This document shows, in pieces, positions 59,963 through 64,000 of a stretch of 64,000 nt of DNA (its first letter is position 1; each line of letters starts with the position of its first letter). The stretch spans positions 228,578-292,577 of the forward strand of contig NZ_FNUY01000008.1 of the NCBI RefSeq assembly GCF_900108245.1, given 5' to 3'. This stretch comes from Allobosea lathyri. Lineage in GTDB: Bacteria; Pseudomonadota; Alphaproteobacteria; Rhizobiales; Beijerinckiaceae. Made by a program: the position numbers and the translations under genes. The notes under the pieces were generated by a model, which worked only from the letters and a program-made list of their open reading frames with translations, was not told the origin of the DNA and searched no databases.

Positions 59963-61918
59963 TCAATTTCTGAGGCGATACTTCGCAAAACCGTCGCCGC
60001 CATCGCCGACAGCTTCTGCCTTCAGCCCGTCCGGCACCTTTCCGGCTGCCGCCGGGGAGGTGACGAAGGTCGCGTTCACGCTGGCCGGCAGCGGCGCGAT
60101 CACCCAATTGTTATCGGCCTTGGGCTCGATCGTCTTCTTCGCGAGGATGTAGCGAACGATCACGTCGCGGTTGAGGTCAGGCGCTTCGAGCACGACCGTC
60201 GTCTTCGTGCCCGGAAAATTCCCGCCGCCCGAAGCGCGGTAGTTGTTGGTGACGACGATGAATTCGGCGGCGTCGTCGATCGGCTGGCCGTCGAAGGCGA
60301 GATCGACGATGCGGTGCGCATCGGGCGCGATCAGCTTGCCGTCGCCGTCATAACGGGAGGCCTGCGTCACGTCGATCTTGTAGCTGACGCCGTCGATCAC
60401 GTCGAAATTGAAGGCCGGGAAGCCGGGATTGATCAGGGGTTGCTCGTCGGCTTTCGCCGGGTCGATGCGGTTGAAGACCCCGGCAGAGCGCTCCAGCCAC
60501 TCGCGCACCTGCGTGCCCGTCACTTTCACGATCTGGACGGTGTTCGGGTAGAGATAGATGTCCGCGACGTTCTTGATCGCGATCGGCCCGGCCGGGATGT
60601 CGGTGAAGAAGGCCGGGCCGGCGCGTCCGCCCGATTTGAACGGAGCGGCGGCCGACAGCACCGGCAAGGCCTTGTAGGGCGTCTGCGCCATCAGGCCCTT
60701 GGCATAGGCGATCTGGGCCTCGGCGACGATCTGCACGGAAGGGTCGTCGGCAACCAGCGCGAAGAAGCTGTTGATCGGCGATGCGGTCATGCCGACCGGC
60801 TCGCGCATGTAGACCAGCGTCGCCTCGTGGTCGACCATCACTGTCGCCAGCACCAATGGCTCGATGGCGGCCTTGGGCACGATCTTGCGGTCGGGCGTAC
60901 GCTCATAGATCGGCTTGGGCTCGACCTTGAAGTCGGCGACGCGCCAGCGCTCGCCGCGCTTTTCGAGGTCGAGATCGATGATGCCGAGATGGGAGCCCCA
61001 GAAGCCCGGCTGGCAGGCCGGCTTGCCATGCAGCGAGCCCTTCACATTGTCGACGCCGTCAATGCCGTCGAAGGCCTTCCCGCCGGGAAAGACGAGGTGC
61101 TGATGGCCGGTCAGGATGACATCGATGCCATCGACCTTGGCGAGATGGAGCGCCGCATTCTCCTCCATGCCCTTGCGCTGGCCGCCGGCAATGCCGGAAT
61201 GGCAGAGCGCGATGACGAGATCCGGCGCGGATTTCAACAGCTCCGGAACATGCCGGTTTGCCGCATCGACGATGTCGGTGGCGACGAGCCTGCCATCGAG
61301 ATTGGCCTTGTCCCATTGCATGATCTGCGGCGGCACGAAGCCGATGACACCGATCTTGAGGATATGCTGGTTGCCGGCCTCATCCTCGAAGCTCTGCTCG
61401 AACAGCCGCCAGGGATCGAGCAGGGCCTGCCCGCCGACGCGCTCGACATTGGCGCAGACCAGCGGAAATTCGGCCTTGGCGAGACCATTGTCGAGGAAAT
61501 CGAGCCCGTAATTGAACTCGTGATTGCCGAGCGTGCCGCAGGCATAGGGCAGGGCGTTCATGGCGGCGAGCATCGGGTGCGTCTCGCCGGGCCTGAGCCC
61601 CTTCTTGTAGGCGATGTAGTCGCCCAGCGATGAGCCCTGCAGGAAGTCGCCATTGTCGAAGAGCAGGCTGTTCTTGGCCTCGGCCTGCGCCGCCTTGATC
61701 AGGCTGGCCGTCTTTGCGAGTCCGACGGTGTCGTCGGCAGCGTCTCGGAAATAGTCGTAAGGCACGACATTGACGTGAAGATCGGTCGTTTCCAGCAGGC
61801 GCAGCTTCATCTTGCTCGGTGTCTGCGCCGTGGCAAGCGCAGGCAGGGCGACACTGGCGGCGATCGCCACTCCGGCCTTCAGCGTGTCACGGCGGTTGAA
61901 GTGCGTTTCGCGTGACAT
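59963..61918 (-). CDS. cpdB: 2',3'-cyclic-nucleotide 2'-phosphodiesterase / 3'-nucleotidase (CpdB type)
   Basis: A 651-residue periplasmic enzyme hydrolysing 2',3'-cyclic nucleotides and 3'-nucleotides. The ATG at 61918 has GGAG 7 bases upstream; the frame stays open to 62245. The N-terminus F-N-R-R-D-T-L-K followed by a hydrophobic run ending TAQT is a Tat signal. Metal sites: ETTDLHVNVVPY (D46, H48), FDNGDFLQGS, GNHEFNYGLDF, CHSGIAG and GHQHLVFPG. The C-terminal 5'-nucleotidase substrate domain has NNYRASGGGNFPG. It is divergent from the GST gene. Confidence 0.93.
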   Translation of the reverse strand: MSRETHFNRRDTLKAGVAIAASVALPALATAQTPSKMKLRLLETTDLHVNVVPYDYFRDAADDTVGLAKTASLIKAAQAEAKNSLLFDNGDFLQGSSLGDYIAYKKGLRPGETHPMLAAMNALPYACGTLGNHEFNYGLDFLDNGLAKAEFPLVCANVERVGGQALLDPWRLFEQSFEDEAGNQHILKIGVIGFVPPQIMQWDKANLDGRLVATDIVDAANRHVPELLKSAPDLVIALCHSGIAGGQRKGMEENAALHLAKVDGIDVILTGHQHLVFPGGKAFDGIDGVDNVKGSLHGKPACQPGFWGSHLGIIDLDLEKRGERWRVADFKVEPKPIYERTPDRKIVPKAAIEPLVLATVMVDHEATLVYMREPVGMTASPINSFFALVADDPSVQIVAEAQIAYAKGLMAQTPYKALPVLSAAAPFKSGGRAGPAFFTDIPAGPIAIKNVADIYLYPNTVQIVKVTGTQVREWLERSAGVFNRIDPAKADEQPLINPGFPAFNFDVIDGVSYKIDVTQASRYDGDGKLIAPDAHRIVDLAFDGQPIDDAAEFIVVTNNYRASGGGNFPGTKTTVVLEAPDLNRDVIVRYILAKKTIEPKADNNWVIAPLPASVNATFVTSPAAAGKVPDGLKAEAVGDGGDGFAKYRLRN

Positions 61919-61998
61919 GACTGGCTCCTGATCGTGTTTGCCGCGACGAGAGGCTAGCATTGCGGCGAGGACGTGACACGCGGAAGATAGGGGCTGCA

Positions 61999-62625
61999 AT
62001 GATCTTGATCGGCCAGTACGATTCACCCTTCGTCCGGCGCGTCGCCATCGCGCTGCGCCTGTATCGGCTGCCATTCGAGCACCGGCCATGGTCGGTGTTC
62101 GGCGATGCCGACAAGGTCCGCGCCCTGAACCCGCTGATGAGGGTGCCGACGCTGGTTCTGGACGACGGCGATGTCCTGGTCGACAGCCCCAGCATGATCG
62201 ATTTCCTCGACAGTCTCGTGCCGGCCGAGCGCGCCATGTTTCCAAGACACGAGCCGGAGCGGCGCCGGGCTCTGAAGGTCGCAGCGCTCGCCATGGGCCT
62301 GGCCGACAAGGCCGTCAGCCTGTTCTACGAGATGAAACTGCATCGCGAGGTGTCGGACGTCTGGGCCGGCAGGTGCCGGACCCAGATAGGCGCCGTTCTC
62401 ACTGCTCTGGAGGCCGATCGCGCCGCTCGGCCCGGCGCACACTGGTTTGGCGAGGAGATCGGTCACGCGGATATCGCGGTTGCGGTTGCCCTGCGCTTTC
62501 TGGGCGAGGCGCACCCGCAACTTGGCTCATCCAGCGATTATCCGGCGCTCTCAAGGCACTCCGCGCGGCTCGAGGCGCTGCCGGTGTTTCAGGAGATCGC
62601 GCAGCCCTTCATTCCTCCGGCCTGA
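61999..62625 (+). CDS. Glutathione S-transferase family protein
   Basis: A 208-residue protein. MILIGQYDSPFVRRVAIALRLYRLPFEHRPWSVFGDADKVRALNPLMRVPTLVLDDGDVLVDSPSMIDFLDSL is the thioredoxin-fold domain, with S9-P-F-V-R-R near the active site and N-P-L-M-R-V-P-T-L. The helical C-terminal domain contains HWFGEEIGHADIAVAVALRFL. AGGGG precedes the ATG by 6 bases. The substrate is unknown. Confidence 0.92.
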   Translation: MILIGQYDSPFVRRVAIALRLYRLPFEHRPWSVFGDADKVRALNPLMRVPTLVLDDGDVLVDSPSMIDFLDSLVPAERAMFPRHEPERRRALKVAALAMGLADKAVSLFYEMKLHREVSDVWAGRCRTQIGAVLTALEADRAARPGAHWFGEEIGHADIAVAVALRFLGEAHPQLGSSSDYPALSRHSARLEALPVFQEIAQPFIPPA

Positions 62626-62661
62626 TCGCCGCCCGCCTGATCGCCGCTTGCCTCAGCGTCG

Positions 62662-63528
62662 TCAGCCCGCACGACTGACGCCCTCCATGCGCACGCGCCC
62701 ATCCGCTCCTTCCGTCCAGGCCCGGATGGCGCCGTCCTCCATCCGCCTCGCCTTGACCTTGAAGGGCGCGCCGGCGATCAGCGGGCTGACGCCGCGATAG
62801 TCGAGCTTGATCGGCTTTCCGCCCGTCAGGGTCGCGATGATATTGAGCATCAGCGTCGCCTGGATCGGGCCGTGAACGACGAGCCCGGCATAGCCCTCGA
62901 CCTCGGTCACATAGGGCAGGTCGTAATGGATGCGGTGGCTGTTGAAGGTGATCGCCGAATAGCGGAACAGGAGAACGGGATTCGCCTCGACATCCCAGAC
63001 CAGGTCGGCGGCCTCGGGCTCATTCGGAATAGCCGGTGTCGGCGTGGGAGTGCCCGGCATGGCAGTGCCCGGCTTGGCTGCCTCGCGATAGACGATGTTG
63101 TGGCGCTCGCGCAGTGCGATGCCGCGCTGGGTTACGATCTCATGATCGACCGCAACGAAGCAGAGTGGCCCGGTGCGGCCGTCCTTGTAGGAGATGTCCC
63201 CGATGGTCGAGCGCCGGGTCACGACGTCGCCGCTGCGCAGCGGCGCGATGGTTTCGATCGTACCGCCCGCCCACATCCGGCGTGGCAGCGGCACGGGCGG
63301 AAGGAACTCGCCCTTGGCGGGATGCCCGTCGGGGCCAATGGCGTTCATCGCCGCGATCGGCGGTGTGAGGCACCAGTGCAAGGCGAGCGGCGCGTCGCCC
63401 TTGGCATAGGGCGCAAGGTGTGGCGCGAAGGTCGCCGCGAAGCTCTCGACAAGCCGGGGCGTGACGATGTCGGAGGCTTCTTCCGACTTGCCGATCCAGG
63501 TGCGCAAAGCGGTGATATCGAGAGCCAC
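62662..63528 (-). CDS. HTD2/FAS1-like dehydratase (MaoC superfamily)
   Basis: A 288-residue double-hotdog protein. The first half (FAATFAPHLAPYAKGDAPLALHWCLTPPIAAMNAIGPDGHPAKGEFLPPVPLPRRMWAGG) and the second (LLFRYSAITFNSHRIHYDLPYVTEVEGYAGLVVHGPIQATLMLNII) match hydratases/dehydratases such as mesaconyl-C4-CoA or itaconyl-CoA hydratase. The catalytic Asp-His pair of the MaoC class is D-L-P-Y-V and H-R-I-H-Y-D. An acyl-CoA dehydrogenase gene lies 132 bases upstream in the same orientation, so both probably degrade the same CoA ester. Confidence 0.87.
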   Translation of the reverse strand: MALDITALRTWIGKSEEASDIVTPRLVESFAATFAPHLAPYAKGDAPLALHWCLTPPIAAMNAIGPDGHPAKGEFLPPVPLPRRMWAGGTIETIAPLRSGDVVTRRSTIGDISYKDGRTGPLCFVAVDHEIVTQRGIALRERHNIVYREAAKPGTAMPGTPTPTPAIPNEPEAADLVWDVEANPVLLFRYSAITFNSHRIHYDLPYVTEVEGYAGLVVHGPIQATLMLNIIATLTGGKPIKLDYRGVSPLIAGAPFKVKARRMEDGAIRAWTEGADGRVRMEGVSRAG

Positions 63529-63660
63529 GGCAGATCATCCTGAGAATTCGCCAGCGTGAGTCGGCTGGCGTGGTTTTCGAGAACCGGAGCGGAGCGGACT
63601 TTTGTCCGTGAGCACCGGAAGCGCAGAAGGCCGCGTCAGACGGCCTCGCTGGTAGAATTG

Positions 63661-64000
63661 TCAGTACGACCTCGGCATGCCCAGGACATGCTCGGCGAGA
63701 TAGGACAGGATCAGGTTGGTCGAGATCGGCGCGACCTGGTAGAGCCGCGTCTCCCTGAACTTGCGCTCGATGTCGTATTCCTCGGCGAAGCCGAAGCCGC
63801 CATGGGTCTGGATGCAGGCATTGGCCGCCTCGAACGAGGCATCCGCCGCCAGCATCTTGGCCATGTTGGCCTCCGCGCCGCAGTTCTCGGCCTTCTCGTA
63901 GAGTCTCACCGCCTCGCGCACCATCAACTCCGCTGCGCGCATATTGGCGTAGGCCCTGGCGATCGGGAACTGGATGCCCTGGTTCTGGCCGATCGGCCGG
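63661..64000 (-). CDS. Acyl-CoA dehydrogenase, partial (C-terminal part)
   Basis: Only the last 112 codons lie in the window. IGQNQGIQFPIARAYANMRAAELMVREAVRLYEKAENCGAEANMAKMLAADASFEAANACIQTHGGFGFAEEYDIERKFRETRLYQVAPISTNLILSYLAEHVLGMPRSY is the C-terminal four-helix domain of an acyl-CoA dehydrogenase, with QTHGGFGFAEEYDIER the subunit-contact signature. Its upstream part extends past position 64000. Confidence 0.9.
   Translation of the reverse strand, partial: RPIGQNQGIQFPIARAYANMRAAELMVREAVRLYEKAENCGAEANMAKMLAADASFEAANACIQTHGGFGFAEEYDIERKFRETRLYQVAPISTNLILSYLAEHVLGMPRSY

Overview
The window is GC-rich (about two thirds G+C by eye), almost fully coding DNA with typical alphaproteobacterial features: lysC/ubiG in divergent orientation, an ethylmalonyl-CoA pathway gene pair (crotonyl-CoA carboxylase/reductase and methylsuccinyl-CoA dehydrogenase), a TPP-riboswitch thiOSGE operon and many 4-base ATGA gene overlaps. 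My best guess is a Hyphomicrobiales chromosome, Bosea or a close relative. That guess is inference from gene content, not from a marker gene. I see no rRNA, tRNA, CRISPR array, integrase or complete insertion sequence.

Layout. 0-6 kb: a secreted DUF3299-like fragment, a secreted alkaline phosphatase, divergent polyphosphate kinase 2, a tiny c-type cytochrome with a damaged haem motif, and a PAS-GGDEF protein. 6-11.3 kb: an IclR-controlled ABC importer, divergent from an EthD-like protein and an SDR, with an exact IclR-type operator between them. 11.3-14.2 kb: promoter, TPP riboswitch and thiO-thiS-thiG-thiE. 14.4-17.1 kb: cupin, RuBisCO-like protein, flavin reductase, a small protein and a putative Cys-ending leader peptide, read as a sulfur-salvage locus. 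17.5-19.8 kb: Rdx/SelW-like protein, DUF3616 protein and a second IclR regulator. 20-26.7 kb: a polyamine/opine-type ABC importer co-transcribed with a three-component flavin dehydrogenase. 26.8-33.4 kb: a LysR regulator divergent from a catalytically dead-looking alpha/beta hydrolase plus a MexEF-type RND pump. 33.4-36.5 kb: two HlyD-type adaptors with DUF3302 and another small membrane protein. 36.6-40.3 kb: M32 carboxypeptidase, old-yellow-enzyme and enoyl-CoA hydratase. 40.4-45.3 kb: a MarR-controlled second RND pump. 45.1-48.4 kb: a DUF4166 remnant, a perfect 32-bp inverted repeat, and an acyl-CoA dehydrogenase/phosphotransferase pair resembling LvaC/LvaA. 48.4-53.1 kb: chemoreceptor, DUF2239, aspartate kinase, ubiG and a small membrane protein. 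53.3-58.4 kb: ccr, two envelope/stress-type proteins, an EamA exporter and mcd. 58.4-60 kb: an AT-richer HNH-type toxin/DUF2019 immunity pair and an ABC ATPase remnant. 60-64 kb: a CpdB-type nucleotidase, a GST, an HTD2-type dehydratase and the end of another acyl-CoA dehydrogenase.

Five copies of a roughly 85-115 bp palindromic repeat (ends CGCCGTCAT...ATGACGGCG) sit either between convergent genes or inside operons. Metabolically the window mixes CoA-thioester catabolism (ethylmalonyl-CoA pathway, hydroxyacyl-CoA handling, beta-oxidation type enzymes) with uptake systems controlled by local regulators.

The items I find most worth following up are the RuBisCO-like/cupin/leader-peptide locus, the toxin-immunity pair, the serine-less hydrolase fronting mexEF, and the degenerate CxxSH cytochrome.
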